DNA of 64,000 nucleotides, taken from Theocolax elegans (Eukaryota > Arthropoda > Insecta > Hymenoptera > Cerocephalidae). Each line of letters begins with the position of its first letter. The stretch's first letter is position 1. Location of the stretch: contig CM047427.1 of the NCBI GenBank assembly GCA_026168455.1, positions 13,049,505 through 13,113,504 on the forward strand, in the 5' to 3' direction. The position numbers were made by a program, and so were the translations under genes. The notes under the pieces were generated by a model. That model was given only the letters and a program-made list of their open reading frames with translations. It made no database searches and was not told the origin of the DNA. Shown here one piece after another: positions 24,186-36,719 of this stretch.

Positions 24186-26566
24186 ACTCTCCTAGAAAGT
24201 TTTCCTACGTCTAAAATGACATAAAGATTTAATTTAAAATGTGTTTGGTTGGGATATTGAAAATTGAAGATGTGTTGTGAAGAGAAATGCACTACGATGA
24301 AATCAGATTCCACATTACCGATTAAAAAACTTGTTAAACAAATCTTTGGCCGTTATATTACTTTGCGTATATTGAATTCATAATCAGAAAGTTACATCAG
24401 TGAAATTTACTTGATTATTTTTCTATTCCGATTTACGTATATGTTTACGCCATCCACTGCAACTTTCGCATCAGGTACAACTCTCGCATCGAGCTTAAAC
24501 CACGTATTCCAAGATAACCTGAGTACGGTCCGAGGCCCGAGAAATCGGCGTGATTTCTTTGCCTACGCGACAGCAACTATAGGTCTGCTTATCAAACAAG
24601 CCACGTGATGGATATCTTGTTAGTTGCAAAAATACAATAAGTCAAAGAGTTTAAAATTATAATTTGGAGCGAGGTTAAACTTTAGAATGGCACACGATCG
24701 AGTCGTGTCGGCGAAAAGAGAGAAAATTGATGCGTACACATGCGCGAACGAGAATAATAGACCGTGAGGGATACATCTATAGCAATATAACTATATATAG
24801 GATGCGGGCTATCGGAAATATCGGCTTGAGTATCGTCCCTTTCTTTCTTACGTGTACGTCCCAACACCGGTCTTTATTTTCGCGAAAACTTAGATTTTAA
24901 ATTCGCTTTACATGCGGGCATAGATAGTATCGTTCACACATGAATTATCGGAATTTTTAAGCAATTATTTTTTAGGGGTTAAATTCGTGATTAAACAAAA
25001 AACTTTCTTTTGGATTAAAGTTGATGCAGTGCGGTGCATCGATACTTTGAAATTTCAATTATTGTTTAAAGATACAAGCCACAAATATAGATATGATTTT
25101 ATTTTTTTTGTCAACAAGCAATTATTATTTTTATTACATTTTGTTTAATGAATGTAAAATTTAAATTGAAAATCTCTATCTGTGGTGTAAAATTAAAGCC
25201 ACATTAGAAGTTAATAAATTTGTATCTAATATATACATATACTGTAAAAATATTAACTCTAATGGAGTTTAAAAAACATAATTTGTGTTTTTATATTTAA
25301 CTCATGCTTGGAATTAATTAGAATTTTGTTAGAAATAAATTACCATACAGCTTCTTGTATAAAACTAGATTAAATATTAAAAATATAGTAATAAAACCTA
25401 CTTAAATATATAATACAATATTAAACTACATAGATCTTGATAGTTTACGATATAAACTTTCTACATATACGCAGATACGCACATACACAGCAAAAACCGC
25501 AACCCAACGATTATAAGAATGTTTCATGTATCATCAGATATTGTTCGATATTGTTTGTAATATTGTTAACATACTTACAGAACGAAAAACAATGCGTTTA
25601 TTGATTATTATGATTAATGTTTTGTATACAAATTTTGATGTACAACAGCAAATTACATTCATTTCATGTGTATTGTTGTAATTTATATCTTACAATAAAT
25701 TAATACAGAGAATTCAATTCTTTGAAATTGGCGTTCGTTGTAATTGGTATAAAATTATTTCCTTGTAAAATAGTTTAAAAAATAAAATTTGTTATATTAA
25801 TTACTATGAATTTATTCATAATGAATATGTGTTAATATTATTGAATGAACCAACTATATAGATAGGTTGAAAAAGGTAATAAAAGAAATTTCATTCATTC
25901 ATTTCCAAACGCTGACGTGAATGGTACATACGTAGGCTTTTGTATGTAAAAATTGCTGAATAGTCAATCGAGCGTATAGTTACCTTTTTTCTCTTTCTCA
26001 CACGCACGCTCAAATCTATGCACGTCTATATTTTTTTCTTTAAATCAAACATCGTGATAATAAATGTTCCTACAAATTATAAAAAGTTAATGTAAATTTT
26101 ACCATCATTGCCATACGAGATCGTCTTATCAAAAAAGATGGCTTAAACAACCATTGTTAATTAAAAAGAAAAATTGTTAATCGACAAAATTGTGTATACA
26201 AGTAGGTCACCAATGCGCGGAATCATCTAAGAATTCCAACGAACGCATTACGCAGTAACGAAATAATGCAGGCATTGTCAAAAATAAATTTTTAATTGCG
26301 TTCGTGCGTGTAGCTTATATATCTGTATGCCTGGAGTGAGAGCTCGGCTCGATACACACGTCGATAACCCACAAAATAAAAAGTTACGAAACCTTTTTCT
26401 TTTTTATCCTCGATTCGATTTTTCTGCTTAGAATGGCAATTTGTTAATCGAGCTTAATATCGTTCCGGTACGATCAGAAGCGAACGAAACGCGAGTCGGT
26501 GCGGTACCTTACCAAGGTCTGCCCAAACAATCAACGATTAATCACGTTGATATACGAATTTTCAAA
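24186..26566. other. Intergenic upstream of the Nudel gene
   Basis: Mostly AT-rich with a GC-richer patch at about 24460-24870, where small frames exist on both strands without domains. From about 26200 base composition rises again. The last 100-150 bases before 26567 are probably the promoter and 5' untranslated leader of the Nudel gene, but no core promoter element can be chosen reliably. Confidence 0.4.
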
Positions 26567-29500
26567 ATGGTAATTATTATTTAATTTTTATTTCACTTTC
26601 AATTACATTGATCTTTATCTATATCCAATATTATTATTCTTATTTCTAGGAATCCCTCAAAAGCTGTTCCACGAGTATTCCTTACGGTAATTCATTTATT
26701 TATCTATTATTTATATTTGTTTAATATAATTATAATATATAATTTTTTTACAGTGAGAACTCGCGACGTGCCAAAGAAAAATGTCAACTTTATTTTTCAA
26801 CAAAAGACAAATTGTATAGCATTGCTGATCTCCATTATGGCTCTAGCTTGCTTCAGCGTGATGTTTTACTTCACGTTACAAACAGGTATTTATCATAATA
26901 CACTAGTGAAAACTAAAACAATTTTTTGGGTACAAACAAACCCGTTTTTTAGAAAACGGTACAAAATAGATAGTTATAATTTTTAATTCATCAATTCACT
27001 AAATATTACCAAATTATAATACCAGGATCTAAATAATATTTTTAGTTTTCTTTTGTTACGCGGTATATGTATGTAAAATATTAGAATTTACACCTGTTGT
27101 ATAAAAGTATTTTGTAAGAATACTTTAAGAAAATGTATGTGTCCGATTACACTGTGTAACATTTCAGAGAACAACGTGCTACAAAAACAAACTGAATCAG
27201 TGGTAATAGAAGAAGAGATTCCAATACTATCCGAATATTTAGTAAATGAAACGAACGACGATGCTTTGGAAATAAAAAACGAGGAGAAAATCATATGGCC
27301 AGATTTATTGCTTACGGAGGAAGATATAGAAAACTATCGAGAAAAACGTCAAGCGGTACCTCAAAATATTCCAGATTGCAGCGGCAGAAAGGACGAGTGC
27401 GAAATAGTTCTTAAAGGTATTTCACGCTCTTCAATTTGAAATTTAGTGAATTCGATAAAACTGCTTTTAATCAAATAAATATATTTCTTGATTTAACACA
27501 ATTATTATTTTCAAACTTTTTAAAAAAATCTACTTTTATTGAATTCAATAAACTTTTTTTTCCGCATACTATCTTCAACGCCTCAATTGAAAAATTTTAT
27601 CCATTTTCGTTAAATCTATACGCAAAAAATATAAGATATTCATTTACATATATTTGATAAAATATTTAATTGAAACAAGTAAATACTTGGTAGATTTAAA
27701 TAATTATTTACTCTATTTAATATTATTTTTATGAATGTGTCTCTTTAAATCCAAATTGTGTTTCTGTATTTTTCAAATTTGTTTTAATTTAAATTATTTT
27801 TTGTGTGTAAAATAATATTACGTATGTACGCAGTAGTAATGTTAAATATTTGTTGAATTTATTGATTTCCGTGAAACGAAGTTAAGTTAACATAGATTGT
27901 GTAGCCTTTAATTAAAATAGTTGTTACCATAGGTTGCATAGTCTTGAATTAAATTAGTTGTATAGTAGTCATTATGACCTATAAAGTAAACAATTTCACA
28001 ATAAATTAACAGAGTTTAGAAAAAATGTGTAAGAAACAAAATATATAAAATATTGTTACTATGCTTAGTTCATGGAGATCAGTAAATTCAATAACTATTT
28101 AACATTACACCCGACGAACAATGACTACTGCTTTTCAACGACAAAAGTAGTAAAATAATATTTATGGATCCACAGGTGTCCGAGGTTTAGTCAGATCGAT
28201 GCACAACAGAATGGACAGATTACAAAAAACTCTCGTCGAACACGGCATACTGTCAAAAGACGATCCAAAGGACGCGAAATTCCGCAAGATCGTCGAATGT
28301 TTGCAATGTAGAAATGCTATATCTCACAATGACAACGAAGGGAACGATCTCGATACTTTCCTCCCAGGATTTGCACGTCAAACGAACGATCAGTTTAACG
28401 AACTCCTACCGTTTTTCGATCATCAGGCTTACGCCCACGAGGATTACGGGAGTAGTAGCGAGGAGCACCATAATAAAGGTGAAGAGAGAACCGAGAGGGT
28501 ACCAAAAACCCCACCAGTGATAACTAAACAAATACTTGAATCTGTTACCAATAATTCCAAAACGACGAACGATGCCAAAATAACCGAAATTTTACATAAC
28601 ACTACTATCGTTGAGAAGGAACAGCCTGAAGGTACGGGATACATTTTTCTCTTTACAACTCAGTAAAGTAATATAAATTAAAATTTGATATTTAACATTG
28701 ATTCAAGTTATTTGATTTAGTCGGAAGTGATCGACGTTATCGTTAAAAAAAATTGTTGCACGTTTAAAAATGTTTCAGGAGCAGTAAATCCAAAAATTGA
28801 CACATCTATGGGAGCCAAGAAATATTCGTTTCAATTTCGACCGGTCACAGTTCCCGATTCAAGTAAGCGAATGTCTATACCAAAAAATATCATACTCTTT
28901 CTTGGAGATACAATATATTCTTAGATTAATAAACGCGCGCTCGTCTTTTAACAGTACGCGACGAAGCTCAGGTGACGCGGAACGTAGAAGCAACGCCGAT
29001 CATCCTGCCAACCGCGGAGACAACCAAGACGAGCCAGCAGATTCAGTTTACTCCGCAAAGTAACTGGCCGTCTATTCCGATATGCTTTTACGGGCCCCCA
29101 TCGTCCTCGAATTCCTATCAATTCAAACAAACGCCCGGTAGCACACCGTTCTTCGTACCTTACGGCCAGCAGCAAGGTAATTCAATTCTCGTGCGCATAC
29201 ACTCGTGCGAGACCTGCCTATTAAATATAATTTCATTAATATAATATATTCACGTTGTTTAATTATTTTATCGATCGGTGAGATTTTTATATTACAAGTA
29301 AAGATTCATCAATTTTTATCGAGAATTCAGATCAATACAAGATTTTAAAAAGATTTATCTTAAGAATTATCTTAAGAATCATATTTTGAGTATTGTCTTT
29401 AATAAATCTGAAACTAGACTTTATTAAATATCGATATCGTTTTAAAAATATCTGAATATGTAAAATTAAAAGATCTGAAAATTATTTAAATTTTTCAAAT

Positions 29501-32500
29501 TTTCGAATGACTGATTTATAAGTTTTTACTTAATTAAAGTTTTCGAAACATTATACTGTTTTCATCGATCAACTCGAGTTTACTTTTTTACTCATATATT
29601 TAAATAAAATTAAAAATTTAGAAAGTATCCAAGATCTTTCTTTTATCTGTACTAAAATTAAATTGCATTATATGAGACAATATGTCCATACATCGTGTAA
29701 TATGTTATAACCATATGTCATAGAAATCATCACATTTTTTGGATGTAATTTTAAGCGGTATAGCAAATTGTGTTTTTTTTTACTTTTTAACTAATACATA
29801 CAAAAAATATTTTTAATTTCTATCATATTAAGTTTAAAACTATAGTAGAAGCTTTTTGAAATATTTACGACATATTTAAAATATTAACTTTTAATCAGTA
29901 TCTCAATTCAATATTGCAGAATTAGAAAATATAAAATATAAAATCATTTAAGTACTATGTTTTTAAATGCATTTCAATATTATCTATATTTACTATTTTT
30001 TTAATATCTTAAGACTAACCAAACTTTTTTAAAATATATGTTTATATAAATTTCACAAAATACTCAAATTAAATAAATAAATGTTTGTTGACATAATTAC
30101 TTCTTTAACTTTAAATGTTTTATATACAGTAGAATAACTTTTTTCACTTTAATAGGTATGCCAGGCCAGCAGATAAAATTTTTCACTCCAAACGGCCAAC
30201 CATTCGTACCTCCAAATTTCCCGCAACAATTTCAACCTGTCTCGCCACCTCCTTCACCGCAATTTTCAATTCCACAAATGCCGATGATGAGTCCGGCTGG
30301 AGGAAATCCACAACAATACGGCCAGCAACGAAATTTACCTTATTATTGCACTTACGTGCCAGCACCGATGAATTACCAACAACAGCAATTTCCATTCATA
30401 CCAAACATGGGAGATTTTCAACGTCAATTTGTCGGTAGGAACAAGGATCAAGAAGTTATAGCTCCGAAAGAAGCTACAGAACAAAAAAACCAAATGAGCG
30501 AATCGAAAAGCACTTACGACGAATCCGATGAGAAGTATTACGTAACAGGTGATTTCCCTTTTTATTAGAAAATAAACGTTATATCATAATGACGTAAGTA
30601 AAATGTGTAAACTATTATCTTTTAGAATGCGCTGGATTTTGGTGCAATCCCCCCTATCGGAAGTGCATAGCAGTCCACGAACGTTGCGACGGAAAAGTCG
30701 ATTGTATAGGAGCGGAAGACGAGATCGATTGTCCTTCCATCGGTTATTATTCAAGATTACGGAATTCGTATTCCGGATTGCCTTCGGGAAGCGACGAGAG
30801 TAAGAAACAAACCGTTTCCCCGTTCATGACTAGAGTCGAAGAGAACTGGAAGAAGATGGAAATGTTTAATAGAACCGAGGAAAATATGCAAAATTATGCT
30901 AGCGAGACTACCATTGCTCCTACTATGCCACCACCGCTTCCCGTCACGTCTAGTGGCATCGAAACCGAAACCTCGACTTTTACCATCATAATACCTGATA
31001 TCCCTCCACAATTTGCTTGCAAAAGGTACATTTATTACTCGAAAAAAAGATTGCCAGTGAATTCATTTATTCTTACTTACCAACCGTTATATAATTTCAG
31101 AATCATCCAAACAATCCCACTTGAGAAACGTTGCGACAACGTATACGACTGTGAGGATACTTCCGACGAAGAAGACTGCACGTGCAAAGATTATTTAAAA
31201 TTACAACATCCATCTGCCGTATGTGATGGCCACGTTGACTGCTACGATGGTAGTGACGAGGAAGAGTGCGGTAAATTTAGTTTAATAATTATTTTAATCC
31301 ACAACGTTCGTCATCATAAAAAGTCCCATTTTCAGGTTTTTGCAGCGATAACCAGTATCACTGCCATAGAAGTGGTACTTGCATTCCCAAAAGTAAAAGA
31401 TGCGATCACAAAATGGATTGTCAATTGAACGAAGATGAACTAGATTGCGGTAAGTATAATAAATATAAGTAACACAACTATATAATTAATGAAATAACTA
31501 AATAATTAATAACTACGTAGTCGCACTGACCGATGGACATCGTATCAATTTGGATATGGATAAGAGACCACATTTGAATCTTGAGGGTGTACTCAGTTAC
31601 TACGACAACGGTATTTGGAGGCCATCGTGTTTCAAAAATGAATTGCGTAAAAGTCCAAAACGTATGAACGTTGGTCAGAGAATTTGTGAATACCTTGGAT
31701 TTAAGTAAGAATGCATTTATAACCTTATCGATAAATATATTTTCCAAAGTAAATATAAATCAACATGTCTCGAATTCTCATTGATTTCAGGAATGTAGAC
31801 ACCGTTGAAGAAATCGCAGCTCGTACTTCGAGACTCATTGAGAGACCAACGACAAAAGACTTTCCAGTAAGTTACGAATACCCGCCAAGTTTTTCTCCAG
31901 TGAAAAGGGAAACTAACAAAACGTGCGCAGGTCTCTACATTCGTTGTAAACCGATTCTCGATAGAAAAGTTAATGTTCATCTTAAAATCGATCCAAAGAC
32001 AAAAGAACGTAGCTACCTGTGGCCATGGGAAGCTTCAATTTTCGTTAACGGAAAATACCACTGTTCTGCTGTTCTTCTCGAACATAATTTACTTCTTAGT
32101 AGTTCTCACTGCTCCGAGGGCATCGAGTAAGTCGTAAACTTTTTATGAATTCAAAGAATGTATGTTTAAAGTGTGTGTAGAGAAAAATGGTTTATTAAAA
32201 TTTATTATATTTCGTAATAAAGGCATGCATTAATTATCGTAATCTTTGTTATGTACATTATAATAATTATTTATATATAAAACGTAACCAAAATTTCGAT
32301 AATCAAAGTATATCCTTCAACTTACCAAAAAATGTGAAGTAATTTTCTCTTACAATAAATAATAAATATTTTACAGTTTGCGTAAAAATTACACGACTGC
32401 ACTACTGGGAGTCTCATCTCCGGATCTTCCATTCAACAGTGCTTATCAGCAATCCTCGCCTATTGTCGACATAAAACCATTGAAAAATTCCGATGCCTCT

Positions 32501-35500
32501 TTATTCAGATTGAAAAATAATATAAACATGACGCGTTACGTACAACCACTTTATTTAGAAAAAAGGTACGGTACTTTCAAATTTAATATAGTTTCATTTT
32601 ATAATTACTAATAAATAACAAAACGTTTCAGAATTTTCCCAGCATCGAAGGACGACACGTGCGTCGCAATAGGCGTGAACGACCGTCACGAAAGGAAAAT
32701 GAAGTTCCTTCAACCAATCGCAGATCAATGTCCTAAATGCCATCGTTGTTACATTGATAAAACTGATTCGTCGAGCTGCTCGGTACAAATACACATCACT
32801 AACTCTATTAATTTACAAATACATAAATAATTGATTAACTTTTGTTTATTACACAGATGACCAACGAAACCATAAATTGGAGCGGTAACGTCGTTTGTTT
32901 GAGCAACGGCGGTTGGTATCCCGCTGCTGTTTTCCACGACAAAGATCAAATTTGCGGATTCTCGAACAAACAAATTCTTAATAGCATCGATTACATTCAC
33001 GCGCATCTTTCTCAAGCTATTGGTAAACATTCAAATGTATTATCTATCAAAAGATGTAGGTATGAAATTTGTTATATTAATTTTTTTTTTTTCAATAGAT
33101 GAACCGGTAATACCATTTGAGGAACCCATCTGCGAAGGTATACGATGCTCGTTAGGTGAATGTATACCATGGGAGCGTGTTTGCAACGGTGTACGAGAAT
33201 GTCAGGATGGAGCTGACGAAAGCGTTGCGCATTGTCAGAAAGTTAAAGAAAAATGCGAGAACGACGTACTGGAGTGCAGTAAGTCTTGACGTTTAACTAT
33301 TATTTGTACTTACATTCAGAAAATATATAGATTGTGATATATTAAACAAGAAAATGATATATTATAAAAATTAGTATATTTTGAACTTGAATAAGTGTGT
33401 ACTTACAAAAAACCCTTTTTTTGAGGCTCTTCCCATAAGACCTAAAGTAGATTTATTCGACTTTTTTGATAGAAAAACTCAGAGAAAAGGAGGAAATTTA
33501 GTTCTAAACATTTTTTAATTACTAATCATAATTAAAAAAGAGATTCACATCAAAATTTTTAATACTAATTTTAGTTCGCTAAAATAGATCGAACGGTTCT
33601 CAAGATGTATTTAACCCTTTCAGTCACGCAATTTGGGTAAATTGGTTCAAAAGGCTTAATATCGGTTTTCGACGTATTTTTTAAAGCTAAAACCGAATCC
33701 TAATGGCGATTCCATAATTTTTGTTCATTAATCAAAGAATTCCAATCATAAAAAGCATATGTTATTCATCAAATTTCACTGCTAACGTATTAAATTCTCA
33801 AAAACAAATGTTTTTTGACAATTGTATAATTATAAACAATCATATATTCACAAAATATCTCCATGATTCAATAGTCTATAGGTACAGTAGTACCTAAAAA
33901 AGCAAAAAATTTCAAAATTCTGCATCAATTTTGAAAAATATGTAAAAATGAAGGAAAAAATGAAGACGCTCATATACGGGCATCTGTGACTAACAGGGTT
34001 ATAAGTGAAGAAAAGTCAAACAAAAAATAGGATGATAAACAAATGGTATAAAATATGATTAAATATTAACGTAAAATTGTAACTGTTGTACAAACATCTC
34101 CTTTTTGCATAATGGTTGTAAGCTGAATAGAATTAAAATTATTCCAATTGACATAGAATTCCTTTTTCTATATATAGTTTTGTTCGAAAAAGTCGAATAC
34201 CTTTGTCTCTATGATCCATGGGATAAAAACTCTATATTCGGGTCTTTTCATTAGGGTAATAGAATCATATCCCACTATTAGAAACGAAATCTTTTCCCAA
34301 AAGTCAAATACTTTTTTCTTAGATTATTGTAATTTCTATTTTAAACGTGTCAAGTGTTAAAAATGAATGTACACTAAAATAAAGAATTATTTCAGTTAAT
34401 TGACGTTTCTTAACTATTAATATCTAATGACTTAAATACGAGTAAATAAATATTTCTTTACAATTAAACAGTATTTGAATCAGTTATTAACAGTTAAACT
34501 TTCATTAATTTCTATTTATCTAAAATCTTAATAGTTAATAACTATAAAGTATTAATATTGAAGAAATATCATTTTCTTTGTATATATTTTAATATTTATA
34601 TAACATTGCATATTAAATTTAATATATTCTCATACGTTACTCAAAATATGGTAATTTTTGACACATCATTTTTTTCAATTAACAAATCGATATTAAAAAA
34701 CCTAATATAGAATGCAGCAAAGCCGAGCTCAGATGTGGTAATGGGAAGTGTATACCAAAGGAAAAATACTGCGATGGTAGGGTCGATTGTGCCGATGGCA
34801 CGGACGAGCCAGCTACGTGCTCGTGTGGAGATTATTTAAGATTGACGGAGCCAAAACGCGTCTGCGACGGACGACGCCACTGTCTGGATAAATCTGACGA
34901 AAGCTACGAGCACTGTTTGTGCAAAGATTCGAGCTTCAAGTGCAATAAGTTCGTTAATTTTTTTTTAAATAATCGACGATAAATTAAATTATTCCTTCTT
35001 AACAATAATAATGATAATAATGATAATTTACGTTGAACAGGAGCTTGCACAATGGTACTGCGATTTGTATACCTCAAGATTTCGTTTGCGATGGTGAGAT
35101 CGATTGTCCACAAGGTGAAGACGAAAACGACAAAATTTGTTGGACTATCAAAACGGCGAACAAAGATCCGTAAGACTGTTCTCTCTTTCCCGATATTATT
35201 TAGATTTTTTATATTTTCCTATGATAAAAAATAAACAACCTTCTATTGTACAGGAAAGGAAAAGGTGAAGTGATGAAGCGTACTTTCGGAGTTTTGCAAT
35301 CCGAATGTTTCCCTCGACCGATCAATACGCAAAGAGAAATCACGAACATGTGCTCGAAACTTGGATATACCTCTGGAATGATATTGGATAGTAACCAACC
35401 TTTGGAAGCTCAATACGTACCGAGAAATGATTTCTACATGTTCCAATTGAATAATTACACTTGGATGACTATGAGAAACGACGTGTCGTTTGGCGTATGG

Positions 35501-35551
35501 AGGAAACCAGATAACATTTGTTATAGGCTATTCGTACATTGTTTCTCTTAA
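26567..35551 (+). CDS. ndl: Serine protease Nudel homologue, 20 exons, protease-dead
   Basis: Exons: 26567-26569, 26650-26686, 26754-26885, 27168-27416, 28176-28631, 28779-28862, 28955-29176, 30156-30548, 30626-31025, 31101-31270, 31336-31449, 31521-31704, 31791-32126, 32377-32565, 32632-32782, 32857-33022, 33099-33278, 34711-34948, 35041-35169, 35254-35551. Phases match throughout and the total is 1376 codons plus stop. Exon 1 contributes only the start codon. Domains: short cytoplasmic tail, one membrane segment (about residues 34-56; type II topology), an acidic linker, a P/Q-rich region (about 395-525), an LDL-receptor class A repeat (527-560), a further S/T/P linker, three more LDLa-like repeats (655-752), a scavenger-receptor-like stretch, a trypsin-like domain (about 890-1095), then four LDLa-type repeats and a cysteine-containing tail. 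The trypsin-like domain keeps a His (SSHCSEG) and an Asp (DASLFRL) but has SNGGW where GDSGG belongs. In Drosophila, Nudel starts the eggshell protease cascade for dorsoventral polarity. The active protease domain expected before residue 527 is absent here. Confidence 0.9.
29177..30155 (+). other. Intron 7 of the Nudel gene, no hidden exon
   Basis: AT-rich intron of 979 bp. I checked it on the + strand for the missing trypsin domain and see no open, GC-elevated segment and no AAHC-like or GDSGG-like coding. The same holds for intron 4 (27417-28175), whose frame at 27436-27657 is AT-biased. Confidence 0.6.
33611..34003. mobile_element. piggyBac-like MITE inside Nudel intron 17
   Basis: The left end reads TTAACCCTTTCAGTCACGCA and the right end TGTGACTAACAGGGTTAT, so the termini are inverted (AACCCTnTnAGTCAC). 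The left TTAA and the CCCT start match piggyBac-type ends, which insert at TTAA; the right target copy would be degraded to TTAT. The core of about 360 bp is AT-rich and non-coding. It sits in the 1432-bp intron 33279-34710. A second inverted pair around it (TTATTCGACTTTTTTG at about 33458 and GAAAAAGTCGAATA at about 34186) suggests that the element is nested in, or flanked by, another repeat. Confidence 0.5.
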
Positions 35552-36719
35552 TTTTATGAGCCACGCTTATCCTACTGTTAATTGAGCACTGTTACGATTA
35601 CGTCAAACTATATATATTTCGAGCATAAATTATGAACCCTGCTTCGTCGATTTGGTCAAATGTTTTTTTTTGGCCAAAATAACGTTTCGAAAGTGCTTTT
35701 ATTTCAACTACGGGGTATAGAACAACTTTTTATAATTGTTTTTAAAGTATTTATTATGTTTTTAAGTTTTAATTGCGCGCTGTGTGCAGTCCATAGCGAA
35801 TTTTACTTTTTAAGTATTTAATCTTGTACCTAGCAGTTTATAATTATTTTTATGTATTATAGATATATGTGCGTTTATAAATTTAATGACTATTGTACCC
35901 TGTACATAAACAGATACACACTCACATATATGTAAGCAAACATACAATCAAATGAATTTAAATAAGGAAATGATAAATATATTTCATGTCTTATATCAAA
36001 CAACACATAGACAAACATAAAACTAAAGTTTTTTTTTCTTACGACCGTTGATAGGTATAAGATAAAAAAAATGCGATATCGACTGAAATTGGACTTGTCA
36101 TTCTGCTACATTGGCATATATCTAATGATATCAAATTGATTATTTGACATAATTTACTTAAATTTTATCAAAAAACATTTTGTCTATAAAATACATTAAG
36201 TTTTTTCATTAAATGTTTATTTAAATAAAAAAATCATGTAATTTTATCAACATTAGATGAAATTCAAAATAAATAAAAACAAGATTTTAGGTAAAGATAC
36301 TAATATTGTAATAAAAAACAAAATATTGATTTAAACATATATCTAATTGAATAATAATTATATTTTATATCGTATTAGGTATATTTTAATTGAATAACCA
36401 TGCAAACAATTACAAACGTATTATAAGTGATAAGTCGTCTATATAATTTAATGCGACCCACGGGACTTTTATACTTTCTTGATTATTCGTGTAATTACTC
36501 GAAGATTAAAGAAAAAAAATGAATAGAAAGAGACGCGAGAAGATTGAAAAGAAATAAAAAGAAACTGGTGAGCGTTGATTAAAAGCCAGCTGATTCAGCG
36601 TTATCGAGCTGCGAAAGACGATAGGAGAGACGAAACTAAACAAAGTTAAAAATTTACGAATTTCATATGCTCGGGGTCTCGTAGGCATTTAAATCCAGTG
36701 TATCATTGGGTATTTAAAA
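35552..36719. other. Spacer between Nudel and SLC17 genes
   Basis: AT-rich sequence that includes the Nudel 3' untranslated region and the SLC17 5' leader. The boundary cannot be set from the sequence; several AATAAA-like hexamers occur (for example near 36225). No other gene is seen. Confidence 0.45.

Noticed and set aside
27436..27657. 73-codon + frame in Nudel intron 4, considered as part of the missing protease
   Set aside because: AT-biased, F/N/I/K-rich, no trypsin motif, and the flanking exons already join in phase.
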